Part shown: positions 1 through 5,673 of the stretch, one piece after another | Position numbering within the stretch: the stretch's first letter is position 1 | Layout of the letters: the number at the start of each line of letters is the position of its first letter | Assembly: GCA_030638305.1 (NCBI GenBank) | Contig: DAOWEW010000035.1 | Coordinates: 1-5,673 of the forward strand | DNA: 5,673 nt | Direction: 5' to 3' | Source: Desulfobacteraceae bacterium | Lineage (GTDB): Bacteria; Desulfobacterota; Desulfobacteria; Desulfobacterales; ETH-SRB1 | Translations under genes and position numbers: made by a program | Notes under the pieces: model-generated | Seen by the model: only the letters and a program-made list of their open reading frames with translations | Told to the model about the DNA's origin: nothing | Database searches by the model: none

Positions 1-1
1 C

Positions 2-721
2 GGTTCAGGTGATATAAGCATTGCTGAGAAAAAAGCACTTGATGCACATCATCTTGAACAATTGCTGTTAAAATACGGCATTAAAAGAAAAACATCTGCT
101 ATCTGGAATGATTTGTTCAGAGCTGTTAAAGAAAAACATGATGAACTGCGTGAAAAAGGTATTGAGTTTCCGGAAGTTGAAATTGACCGTATATGGACGA
201 ATGTTTTAGAAAATAATGATCCAGATTTTATCAAACGGTTTGCTGTTGAATTTGAAATGCTTGTCAATCCTGTATATCCAATGCCTCATGTTAGAGAACT
301 GCTTTTTGCATGCAAAGATTCAAAACTTCTGACGGGAATTATATCAAACGCACAGTTCTATACTCCTTATCTTTTCAAATGGTTGATGGAATCAGATATG
401 TCACGGCTTGGATTTCATCCTGAACTTACTCTTTTTTCATACGAATTCGGACAGGCAAAGCCATCAACATTTTTGTTTCAGCTTGCAGCAGAAAGACTTG
501 ACAACATGAATATCCGGAAAGAGTCAGTATTATATATTGGAAATGATATGTTAAAAGATATTTATCCGGCAAAAATAACAGGATTTAAAACAGCGCTTTT
601 TGCAGGAGACTCAAGATCATTGAGGTTAAGAGAAGATGATCCAAAATGTAAAAACCTTTCTGCCGATATTATATTAACAGACCTGATTCAGGTTTTTGAT
701 TTCATTTTCCCCACCGAGTAG
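2..721 (+). CDS. HAD-family hydrolase, 5' partial
   Basis: This is a predicted haloacid-dehalogenase-superfamily hydrolase, most likely a cytosolic phosphatase. The frame is open from base 2 and begins inside the protein (GSGDISIAEKKA...), so the start codon and catalytic motif I (DxxGT/DxD) lie off the left edge; the TTG at 62 is not a credible start. Visible HAD signatures, in order, are motif II as ISN (Ser codon 344-346), the motif III lysine in GQAKPSTF (Lys codon 458-460), and acidic motif IV in YIGNDMLKDI (Asp codons 545-547 and 557-559), followed by a GFKTALFAGD stretch typical of the fold. The helical segment between base 60 and base 300 would be the cap. It ends in TAG 11 bases before the ARMT1-like gene, which implies an operon. 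The HAD assignment is firm; the substrate is unknown. Base composition is AT-rich like its downstream partner. Confidence 0.9.
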   Translation, partial: GSGDISIAEKKALDAHHLEQLLLKYGIKRKTSAIWNDLFRAVKEKHDELREKGIEFPEVEIDRIWTNVLENNDPDFIKRFAVEFEMLVNPVYPMPHVRELLFACKDSKLLTGIISNAQFYTPYLFKWLMESDMSRLGFHPELTLFSYEFGQAKPSTFLFQLAAERLDNMNIRKESVLYIGNDMLKDIYPAKITGFKTALFAGDSRSLRLREDDPKCKNLSADIILTDLIQVFDFIFPTE

Positions 722-723
722 TT

Positions 724-729
724 AGGAAA
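724..729 (+). promoter_or_regulatory. Shine-Dalgarno site for the ARMT1-like gene
   Basis: AGGAAA lies between the HAD stop codon (719-721) and the ATG at 733. From AGGA to the ATG there are five bases, an acceptable spacing. It supports the chosen start and shows the second gene is translated from its own site within a shared transcript; there is no room for a separate promoter in the 11-base gap. Confidence 0.65.
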
Positions 730-732
730 CCC

Positions 733-2529
733 ATGGAAAACAAAATAGAATCCAGTAAAAAAGTCAATATTACTTACCGGCCAGGTGAAAATCCTGAAAA
801 AGATGCATGGTTTACAGCTTTTTTTATTGAAAATCATATGGATTATTTCACCTATCCTGACCATGTGGCATCTCCTGAGCAGGGTACCTTCATGATTTAT
901 ACAGAAAATGACGAAAGATATTATCCCTGTTCAGACAAAATGTTTGAAGCAATTATGAGCAAAAACAATTCCTCTTTTCTGCAAAAAAAATATAAGGAAA
1001 TTCTTCAAAGAATTATGGAGCTTATTGATAGCCGGATAGAAGATAAAAAGGATAAAAGCTTTCTTGAAGCGCTTATTAAAATAAAATTTTTACATGAAAC
1101 GCGAGATGAGATGATGATTCCCTCTCGTATAGAAAAACGCCTGCTTAAGATCTTTCTTGATCGAACCCTTATTGATGACCCATTTCTTTGTGAGAAAGCT
1201 ATTCGCAATAAGAGAGCTATCAATGTTCTTTGCTCAGAGGCTTTTAAAAAAGCTATAAATCAAGTGGATAATACGGTTGTTTTAAATTCTCCTGCAACTC
1301 TTGTTGGAATTAAAAAATTTGTTGAACGTATTGAGATTAACAGGCTGTTATCTCTATCAACCGAGAATATACTATGGGAATCAGACAAGCCGGCAGCTTA
1401 TAATGAAGAGAATTTTCACAAACTCTTTAATCGTCAAATTATCGGGAATGGCGTTAAGCCTCTGCTGAATTTTCTTGGGATTGAGAGTAAGGATGACCGG
1501 ACAAAAACAATTTTGTGGCTTGCTGATGAATCAGGTGAAATTATAGTAGACATTGCAATAATTAAATATTTTGCGAAGCTGGGGCATAAGGTCATTATTG
1601 CTTTTAAGGATGGGCCTATTTATACCAAAGCTGATTTCTTCAATGCCATGAGGGATGGAATATTAAGCAAGCAGCTTGAAGGGGCATTTTTTCTGAAAGA
1701 AAAGAGTCTTGGAAAAAATGAACTTGTCAGAATTTTAAGAAGCGATAAAAATATACTGGTCATATCAGACGGAACACGTGAAAACTTTAATCTTCTTCTT
1801 ACTTCAAAAGTTTTCTCAAGGATTTTCAGAGAGGTAGACGGAATAATTTCAAAAGGTCATGATCAGAAACGAAGAATCTTTGAAAATCATTTTCAATTTA
1901 CCAGAGACATATTCAATATCTCAAAAGGTCCCGATGGTTCGACTCTAATTTCTTATAAACCAAAGCATCCATCTGTAATCAAGTTTTCACATGGCGATCT
2001 TGAGAACAAAGCAAAGAAAATTATCAACCGGATGGAAAAGGCAAAGAAAAAGGGAATAACAGTCATTTTTTACAGCGGTATTATTGGTTCTATCCCCGGA
2101 AAAATACAGATGGCAAAGAAAATTATGTCTGTTTTTATAGATTTTCTCAAAGATCAGTTTGCAATGACATTTATAATCAATCCTGCTGAATACTATGAAA
2201 CCGGAATGGATGCAGATGATTTGATGTATATGTGGGAAATTGTACAAAAAAGCGGTTATATAGATATATGGCGCTTTCAGAGCTACAATGATATAGTTAC
2301 CGCATTTAAGGCCATGGATAAAAAAGTTCCGCCTGAATGGGTCGGCAAGGATGCTACATATAGTACAGGATGTACAAAGGAGATGAAAATCGCACTTGAA
2401 GTCCAGAAAAAACATGCTGAAATGCAGATATTAGGGCCCTCTGTTGAAAAATTTATGAGACGAGATGAATACGGCATAGGAAAGATGTATGATCAAAGAT
2501 TAAGCGAAATATGTCGGATAAGTCCCTAA
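733..2529 (+). CDS. ARMT1-like (DUF89) domain protein, predicted metal-dependent phosphatase
   Basis: A 598-residue predicted soluble protein with no signal peptide or membrane segment. Residues about 1-240 form a mostly helical region I do not recognise. Residues about 260-380 resemble the DUF89/ARMT1-like fold: WLADESGEIIVD (Asp265, Glu266, Gly268, Glu269), a strand with HKVIIAFKDGPIY, then VISDGT (Ser345-Asp346-Gly347) and ISKGHDQ (Lys374). Characterised members (human ARMT1, yeast YMR027W, the PanK4 phosphatase domain) are metal-dependent phosphatases acting on small phosphometabolites. The usual first motif is DNxGE; here the Asn is Glu, and the usual KGxGN is KGHDQ, so activity is not assured. 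Residues about 430-598 are a further alpha/beta region with no family I can name. It follows the HAD gene by 11 bases and probably shares its transcript. Residues 511-596 are encoded a second time at 3815-4073. The C-terminus ends ICRISP, whereas the downstream copy ends ICRI, suggesting a six-base insertion before the stop. Confidence 0.8.
   Translation: MENKIESSKKVNITYRPGENPEKDAWFTAFFIENHMDYFTYPDHVASPEQGTFMIYTENDERYYPCSDKMFEAIMSKNNSSFLQKKYKEILQRIMELIDSRIEDKKDKSFLEALIKIKFLHETRDEMMIPSRIEKRLLKIFLDRTLIDDPFLCEKAIRNKRAINVLCSEAFKKAINQVDNTVVLNSPATLVGIKKFVERIEINRLLSLSTENILWESDKPAAYNEENFHKLFNRQIIGNGVKPLLNFLGIESKDDRTKTILWLADESGEIIVDIAIIKYFAKLGHKVIIAFKDGPIYTKADFFNAMRDGILSKQLEGAFFLKEKSLGKNELVRILRSDKNILVISDGTRENFNLLLTSKVFSRIFREVDGIISKGHDQKRRIFENHFQFTRDIFNISKGPDGSTLISYKPKHPSVIKFSHGDLENKAKKIINRMEKAKKKGITVIFYSGIIGSIPGKIQMAKKIMSVFIDFLKDQFAMTFIINPAEYYETGMDADDLMYMWEIVQKSGYIDIWRFQSYNDIVTAFKAMDKKVPPEWVGKDATYSTGCTKEMKIALEVQKKHAEMQILGPSVEKFMRRDEYGIGKMYDQRLSEICRISP
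2262..2520 (+). repeat. Long direct repeat, copy A (3' end of the ARMT1-like gene)
   Basis: These 259 bases recur at a constant offset of 1553 bases at 3815-4073 with no indel. I count seven mismatches (2287, 2313, 2369, 2416, 2436, 2442, 2443), so 252/259 identical. In protein terms this gives four substitutions (Asn to Asp, Gly to Glu, Ala to Pro, Val to Ile) and three silent changes. Upstream of 2262 similarity stops abruptly. Downstream, after an extra AGTCCC in this copy, weak similarity resumes through the stop codon (TAAAGAAGTT against TAAAGGAAGTT), so homology reaches about base 2536. This copy is joined to the complete gene. Confidence 0.97.
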
Positions 2530-2556
2530 AGAAGTTTGTGCTTCAGCGGCGTTTTT

Positions 2557-3717
2557 CTACCCGCTACCAGCAAGAAGATCCGGCAACGTTGTGATTGCTT
2601 CAGCTATTGGTATCAGTTTAATATTATTAACGAATAGCTTTTTGTCGCCACCATAAAACATATACATGGCAGCTTCGGGATACTCCATTGAGAATGCCTT
2701 CAGTCCTTTAAAATCCTGATTGCGAATTTTAGCAGCTCGCTTGACCTCTATGGCAATGAACCCTTTTTCACCATAAAGGACAAAATCAACCTCACGGCCA
2801 TTGGCAGTACGCCAATAATAAAGAGTATATCCCAGTCTGTACAAATCGTTAACTGCTCGTAATTCTTGAAACAATAATGTTTCAAGGGCAACTCCTTCAA
2901 TTTCCTCGGGACGATCCAGGGGCCCTTTGGGACGTATTGCCCTGTAAACTCCCACATCAAACAGGTAAAATTTGGGATGTACCGCCATTCGTCTTTTGGC
3001 GCGTCTGGTAAACACCGGCAACCTATGAGCCAAAAGAAGATCTTCCAGGATATAAAAGTATTCCTCGGCAAGCTTCCGATTCACACTGCACTCCCGTGCT
3101 ACTTCGGAAATATTGAGAACCGAGGCCTGAGAAAAGCTGGCGGCTTCGAGAAATCTGGCAAACGCCCGCAGGTTTCTTGTTAAGCCTTCCTGTTGTACTT
3201 CTTCGCGAAGATAGGTGCGAACATACCCTGCCAGGTAATCAGCAGGATCGGTTTCTGAATATACCGAAGGCAAATTACCAATCAGCAGTGATTTGGTTAA
3301 AGAAAAATCTTTGCCAAGTTCCCTGGCTGTTAAGGGATGCATAAAACGGGTCAGGGCTCTGCCTGCAAGCAGATTGACCCCTTTGGTTCGTAATTTTCTG
3401 GCACTGGAGCCGGTTAGGACAAACTTTAATCTCATATGTTCGATGAGCCTATGAACTTCGTTCAACAATTCAGGAATCCGTTGAACTTCATCAATTATAA
3501 TCCAGTCATCAAAGTGGTCCGGAATTAATTCTGCAAGTCTGCCGGGAGATGCAAGTAACAAGCTGTACAATTCAGATTCCAGCAGGTCAATTTTAATTCC
3601 ATCAGTAAAGACCGTTTGTAGCCAAGTTGTCTTTCCTGTGGCCCGGGGACCAAAAAGAAAAAAACTTTTATCTTGAGGCGCTTTTAGTATTCTGGAGTAC
3701 ATATCTCCATTTTCCAT
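2557..3717 (-). CDS. DUF4143-type AAA ATPase with PD-(D/E)XK-like C-terminal domain
   Basis: A 386-residue cytosolic ATPase of the COG1373 type. Walker A is GPRATGKTT (residues 23-31), Walker B is IIIDEVQ (73-79), and LTGSSARKL (101-109) is the sensor-like segment, followed by LAGRA near 117-121. The middle carries a winged-helix-like stretch (VLNISEVAREC..., about 200-235). The C-terminal DUF4143 part has a nuclease-like core: GREVDF (Glu309, Asp311), then IEVK (Glu324, Lys326). Length is normal for the family and all motifs are intact. Physiological function is not established; many genomes hold several divergent copies that behave like accessory genes. The start is uncertain: ATG at 3717 (MENGD) has no obvious Shine-Dalgarno, whereas ATG at 3702 (MYSRILK) matches how relatives usually begin but has GGAG only two bases upstream. 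It runs convergent to the ARMT1-like gene (27-base gap) and lies between the two direct repeats. Sampled lines are 45-53% GC, richer than the 32-37% of the ARMT1-like gene, consistent with transfer. Confidence 0.9.
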   Translation of the reverse strand: MENGDMYSRILKAPQDKSFFLFGPRATGKTTWLQTVFTDGIKIDLLESELYSLLLASPGRLAELIPDHFDDWIIIDEVQRIPELLNEVHRLIEHMRLKFVLTGSSARKLRTKGVNLLAGRALTRFMHPLTARELGKDFSLTKSLLIGNLPSVYSETDPADYLAGYVRTYLREEVQQEGLTRNLRAFARFLEAASFSQASVLNISEVARECSVNRKLAEEYFYILEDLLLAHRLPVFTRRAKRRMAVHPKFYLFDVGVYRAIRPKGPLDRPEEIEGVALETLLFQELRAVNDLYRLGYTLYYWRTANGREVDFVLYGEKGFIAIEVKRAAKIRNQDFKGLKAFSMEYPEAAMYMFYGGDKKLFVNNIKLIPIAEAITTLPDLLAGSG

Positions 3718-3814
3718 AGTTTTTTGGAGATGTCAAGAGTAATATATAAAAGTTTTCTGTTCCGGCCTATCCAGCCGGGCTCAAATCTGCACTTCCATTT
3801 TTCCGCATCGTTTC
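3718..3814 (-). other. Leader region of the ATPase gene, with a small hairpin and a possible tumE remnant
   Basis: This 97-base stretch separates the ATPase start from repeat copy B. It contains a GC-rich inverted repeat, CCGGC (3762-3766) and GCCGG (3774-3778) with a seven-base loop, in an otherwise AT-rich area. Bases 3794-3817 match 4503-4526, the tumE end of the tumE/tumA junction, at 21 of 24 positions, all three differences being transitions. Read on the minus strand in the toxin frame this gives NDAEKW against NDVGKW of the toxin C-terminus, so a toxin 3' end may have been left here. A TATATT-like -10 lies near 3741-3748, but I see no convincing -35 for the ATPase. Confidence 0.4.
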
Positions 3815-4073
3815 AGATATATGGCGCTTTCAGAGCTACGATGATATAGTTACCGCATTTAAGGCTATGGATAAAAAAGTTCCGCCTGAATGGGTCGGCA
3901 AGGATGCTACATATAGTACAGAATGTACAAAGGAGATGAAAATCGCACTTGAAGTCCAGAAAAAACATCCTGAAATGCAGATATTAGGACCCTCAATTGA
4001 AAAATTTATGAGACGAGATGAATACGGCATAGGAAAGATGTATGATCAAAGATTAAGCGAAATATGTCGGATA
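3815..4073 (+). repeat. Long direct repeat, copy B
   Basis: Second copy of bases 2262-2520, same orientation and no gaps, 252/259 identical by my count. Copies A and B bracket a unique segment of 1294 bases holding the DUF4143 ATPase. The left boundary is sharp: bases 3803-3814 show no more than chance similarity to 2250-2261. The right boundary is followed directly by the TAA stop, which is probably the ancestral gene end. Confidence 0.97.
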
Positions 4074-4076
4074 TAA
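3815..4076 (+). pseudogene. Headless 3' fragment of an ARMT1-like gene
   Basis: The segment encodes the last 86 residues of the ARMT1-like protein (from DIWRFQSY to EICRI) and stops at TAA 4074-4076. It has no start codon at its left boundary; the internal ATG at 3867 (MDKKVPPEW...) has no Shine-Dalgarno and begins mid-domain, so translation of a useful product is unlikely. The frame is undamaged and four of seven differences from copy A change the protein, which fits either relaxed constraint or an origin from a diverged paralogue. It is either the original gene end displaced by the ATPase-bearing insertion, or the remnant of a tandem paralogue whose 5' part was replaced. Confidence 0.85.
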
Positions 4077-4145
4077 AGGAAGTTACAACTCATTGGAAGT
4101 CAATCTCTTCCCAAAAATCGCTTAGGAACGAGGTCTAAATAACTT

Positions 4146-4493
4146 TCAAGCGGCTTGCGCTTGCAACATGAAGTCAACTTGTACAGCATCAAAAGGGAAT
4201 TTAATTTGGCCTTTATCTGTCTTTTGTAACATTCCAACATCCAAAAACATATGCACATCACGATGCACCGCTTTTACGTCTCTGCCCAGACGGCGCGCTG
4301 CCTCACGAATTGACATTGGGCCTGCGCCTGTCATAGTCTTGAGCAGCTCCCATCGATTACCCGATAGGACTTTGAAAAGGAGCGTAGGCGACTCGAAGCT
4401 GATGAATGTGCCTTGCAATTTTCCATCTAAAGCATCAAGAAACCGCCTGTTAATTTTTTCACGGGAAGAAAGTCCCAATGTTACTGTATGCAT
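4146..4493 (-). CDS. tumA: TumA-like HTH antitoxin (HVO_A0114/COG4190 family)
   Basis: A 115-residue predicted DNA-binding protein and the likely antitoxin of the adjacent toxin. It opens MHTVTLGLSSREKINRRF, typical of this family, then carries a winged helix-turn-helix at about residues 56-82 (GPMSIREAARRLGRDVKAVH) and ends with a short beta segment (GQIKFPFDAVQVDF). In such pairs the antitoxin usually neutralises the toxin by binding it and represses the operon; that role is inferred here. I chose the ATG at 4493 over the in-frame ATG at 4535 because it lies one base after the tumE stop, has GGAG eight bases upstream, and gives the normal family N-terminus. It is expressed from the tumE promoter by translational coupling. 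Confidence 0.83.
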   Translation of the reverse strand: MHTVTLGLSSREKINRRFLDALDGKLQGTFISFESPTLLFKVLSGNRWELLKTMTGAGPMSIREAARRLGRDVKAVHRDVHMFLDVGMLQKTDKGQIKFPFDAVQVDFMLQAQAA

Positions 4494-4494
4494 G

Positions 4495-4776
4495 TCAAAA
4501 TCTCCATTTTCCCACATCGTTCCAGAAATCCTCAATCAGCACTTTCGGTGTTGTGAAAACATACGGAATTTCATCCTCTCTTATGTGCTTATGATCTCCC
4601 TTGCCTGCCTCGTTATCGTAACGCAATACACAATTTTGATTTACAACAAGAGCCAGTCGATATTTGATGCCGTGATTACTTCCCGCAAGTGGCGATTGCA
4701 GTTGCCATACCACCATTTCAACAAAAGCATTTTCGGAGAGGATATGGCGCTCATTAAGTATTAATTTTGCATCCAT
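4495..4776 (-). CDS. tumE: TumE-family toxin (DUF6516)
   Basis: A 93-residue small protein matching the TumE/DUF6516 pattern: start MDAKLILNERH, a hydrophobic strand FVEMVVWQL (18-26), then the recognisable YDNEAGKGDHKH (53-64), PYVF, and a C-terminal helix VLIEDFWNDVGKW. It is the predicted toxin of a toxin-antitoxin pair; its cellular target cannot be read from sequence. The order is toxin first, antitoxin second. An upstream extension to TTG 4812 is rejected because it would run across the -35 and -10 boxes. ATG 4785 overlaps the -10 box. The ATG at 4776 is the first one downstream of the -10 and lies at the expected transcription start, so the message may be leaderless. No frame damage is visible, so the module looks intact. 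Confidence 0.83.
   Translation of the reverse strand: MDAKLILNERHILSENAFVEMVVWQLQSPLAGSNHGIKYRLALVVNQNCVLRYDNEAGKGDHKHIREDEIPYVFTTPKVLIEDFWNDVGKWRF
4502..4505 (-). promoter_or_regulatory. Shine-Dalgarno site for tumA inside the end of tumE
   Basis: On the minus strand GGAG occurs eight bases before the tumA ATG (4493). It lies within the last codons of tumE, so ribosomes finishing the toxin can load directly onto the antitoxin. This decides the tumA start and indicates coupling. Confidence 0.65.
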
Positions 4777-4783
4777 ATTGGAC

Positions 4784-4812
4784 ATAATAACAACACTTGC
4801 AGGCGTTGTCAA
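4784..4812 (-). promoter_or_regulatory. Sigma70-type promoter of the tumE-tumA operon
   Basis: Reading the minus strand, a perfect -35 TTGACA (4812-4807) is followed by a 17-base spacer and a -10 TATTAT (4789-4784), one base from the TATAAT consensus. Transcription would begin about seven bases on, near 4778-4776, which is the tumE ATG itself. The match and ideal spacing make this the strongest promoter in the window. The antitoxin may bind here, but I see no clear palindromic operator. Confidence 0.75.
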
Positions 4813-4864
4813 AAAAATACATAGACTCTATTACCGTGTCCTTAAGTTGAACGATTTTGAATGA

Positions 4865-5673
4865 CTATTTCTGTTTCTTCGATCCAAAATACTCTTTAAT
4901 CCCCCACTTCAGACTTTTGCCCTGCATCCCGTAAGCTCCTTCAACAGGATCATAGAAAAGAATGTTATCATGAACCGACTGCCCCAATATATTTCTTTGA
5001 TATGGATCAAATGCCTGAATAGGTTGCACAGAATGATCTAAAAAAGACTTCATAAGTTTTTTGCGCTCATTGGTTTCATCCTGAAAACACCAATCTGCCA
5101 CCATTGCCGCCCGTTCTCTTTTTATCTTCTCAACTATCTTCGTCAAAGAAAATTCAAAAAGCCGCTCCAGAATGTATTGAATCTCCCATGGACTTCCACC
5201 AACCGTTTCCCAGATAAGTTCGATATCTTTTTCATTCAGACTAAAATCCGCAACTTCATTATATCTGTTTATGTGAGATAACCATTCCTTGACATCTGCA
5301 TAAGAAAGATAATCAAGATTCTGAAAAGCGCTTGTCTTTCTGAGCTTGCTGTCATTATAAACCTCTTCAATAAAAAAAGCGTCAGAGGAAGCAATAATCA
5401 CATGACAGAGATGGCTCTCCTTTGTCATGGCGACAAAAAAATTCATAAGTTCCGTAATCAACGTTTTTTGTTTCTCAGGAAGATAGATACCACTTAATTT
5501 ATGAAATTCATCCATTATTATAAGAGGTTTGCGCCCCTACATAACAAGTTGCTGAAATTCCTTTTTCATTACTATAAATGGGTCTTCATTCTTTCCTTTC
5601 AGCATTCGTTCGACAACAGCATCCAGTTTAAACAGCCCAAACATGCTGTATTGGCGTTTTGTGCTTACCTTGA
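4865..5673 (-). pseudogene. Archaeal-type AAA ATPase (COG1672-like), interrupted by an in-frame TAG and partial
   Basis: The C-terminal part of a second, unrelated ATPase. The frame is open from the right window edge (KVSTKRQYSMFGLFK...) for 44 codons, meets TAG at 5539-5537, then continues without interruption to the TAG stop at 4865. After the internal stop come the Walker B strand (PLIIMDEFHKL), a sensor-like strand (HVIIASSDAFF), an LDYLSYADVKEWL helix, VGGSPWEIQYILERL typical of the lid, and a C-terminal part ending ILFYDPVEGAYGMQGKSLKW. The ATG at 5515 is not a native start: the hydrophobic residues of Walker B precede it, and Walker A must lie off the window. A single nonsense change in an otherwise intact frame suggests recent inactivation. 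The organism uses TAG as an ordinary stop elsewhere in the window, so recoding is unlikely. A sequencing error, or separate expression of the 216-residue remnant, cannot be excluded. Confidence 0.75.

Noticed and set aside
1987..2415. A 142-codon minus-strand open frame inside the ARMT1-like gene
   Set aside because: Cysteine- and histidine-rich translation typical of an antisense shadow, with no motif and no start signal.
2531..2556. GAAG/CTTC hairpin followed by TTTTT as terminator of the ARMT1-like gene
   Set aside because: The stem is only four base pairs and the T-run begins seven bases after it, too weak to call.
3731..3736. TTGACA on the minus strand as the -35 box of the ATPase gene
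   Set aside because: At 16-18 bases spacing there is no -10-like hexamer, and transcription would start inside the coding region.
3867..4076. Short open frame starting at ATG within repeat copy B, read as an independent small gene
   Set aside because: It begins in the middle of a domain, has no Shine-Dalgarno, and is explained entirely as the duplicated end of the ARMT1-like gene.
4095..4111. Inverted repeat GGAAG/CTTCC after tumA as a terminator
   Set aside because: Only a five-base stem, and no T-run follows it in either direction; the T-run on the minus strand comes before the hairpin.
4168..4764. A 198-codon plus-strand open frame opposite tumE and tumA
   Set aside because: It lies antisense to two genes with recognisable family motifs and its translation has no coherent domain; it is a shadow of the toxin-antitoxin coding bias.
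5537..5539. Pyrrolysine recoding of the in-frame TAG
   Set aside because: TAG ends three genes in this window and an AAA ATPase is not a known pyrrolysine protein; a nonsense mutation is simpler.

Overview
The window looks like a piece of an AT-rich chromosome from the Desulfobacterota (Desulfobacteraceae-like sulfate reducers and relatives). This is inferred from the style of the HAD hydrolase plus ARMT1-like (DUF89) gene pair; there is no rRNA or marker gene to prove it. It reads as a two-gene housekeeping or metabolite-repair operon whose 3' side has been colonised by accessory genes.

Layout. Bases 2-721 (+) hold a HAD-family hydrolase whose N-terminus lies off the left edge. After 11 bases comes a 598-residue ARMT1-like protein at 733-2529 (+), almost certainly in the same operon. 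Convergent to it is a DUF4143-type AAA ATPase with a PD-(D/E)XK-like tail at 2557-3717 (-). Beyond that, 3815-4076 (+) is a second, headless copy of the last 86 codons of the ARMT1-like gene. The ATPase therefore sits between two 259-bp direct repeats that I count as 252/259 identical. Next is a toxin-antitoxin pair on the minus strand: tumE-like toxin (4495-4776) followed after one base by tumA-like HTH antitoxin (4146-4493), with a near-consensus sigma70 promoter at 4784-4812. The right end, 4865-5673 (-), is the C-terminal part of a second, unrelated archaeal-type AAA ATPase (COG1672-like). It is interrupted by an in-frame TAG and runs off the right edge.

How the parts relate. The HAD and ARMT1-like proteins are both predicted phosphatases and probably act in one pathway, perhaps removal of unwanted phosphorylated metabolites; the substrate cannot be read from the sequence. 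The minus-strand genes (ATPase, toxin-antitoxin pair, broken ATPase) look like independently acquired modules. The most interesting structure is the arrangement around 2262-4084: an ATPase/nuclease-like gene has arrived immediately behind a host gene, and the host gene's 3' end is present on both sides of it, so the host reading frame stays intact. This resembles the way site-specific elements regenerate the 3' end of the gene they enter, but the repeat is unusually long and no integrase is visible. No tRNA, rRNA or CRISPR array is seen, and no stretch over 300 bases lacks a gene or gene remnant.
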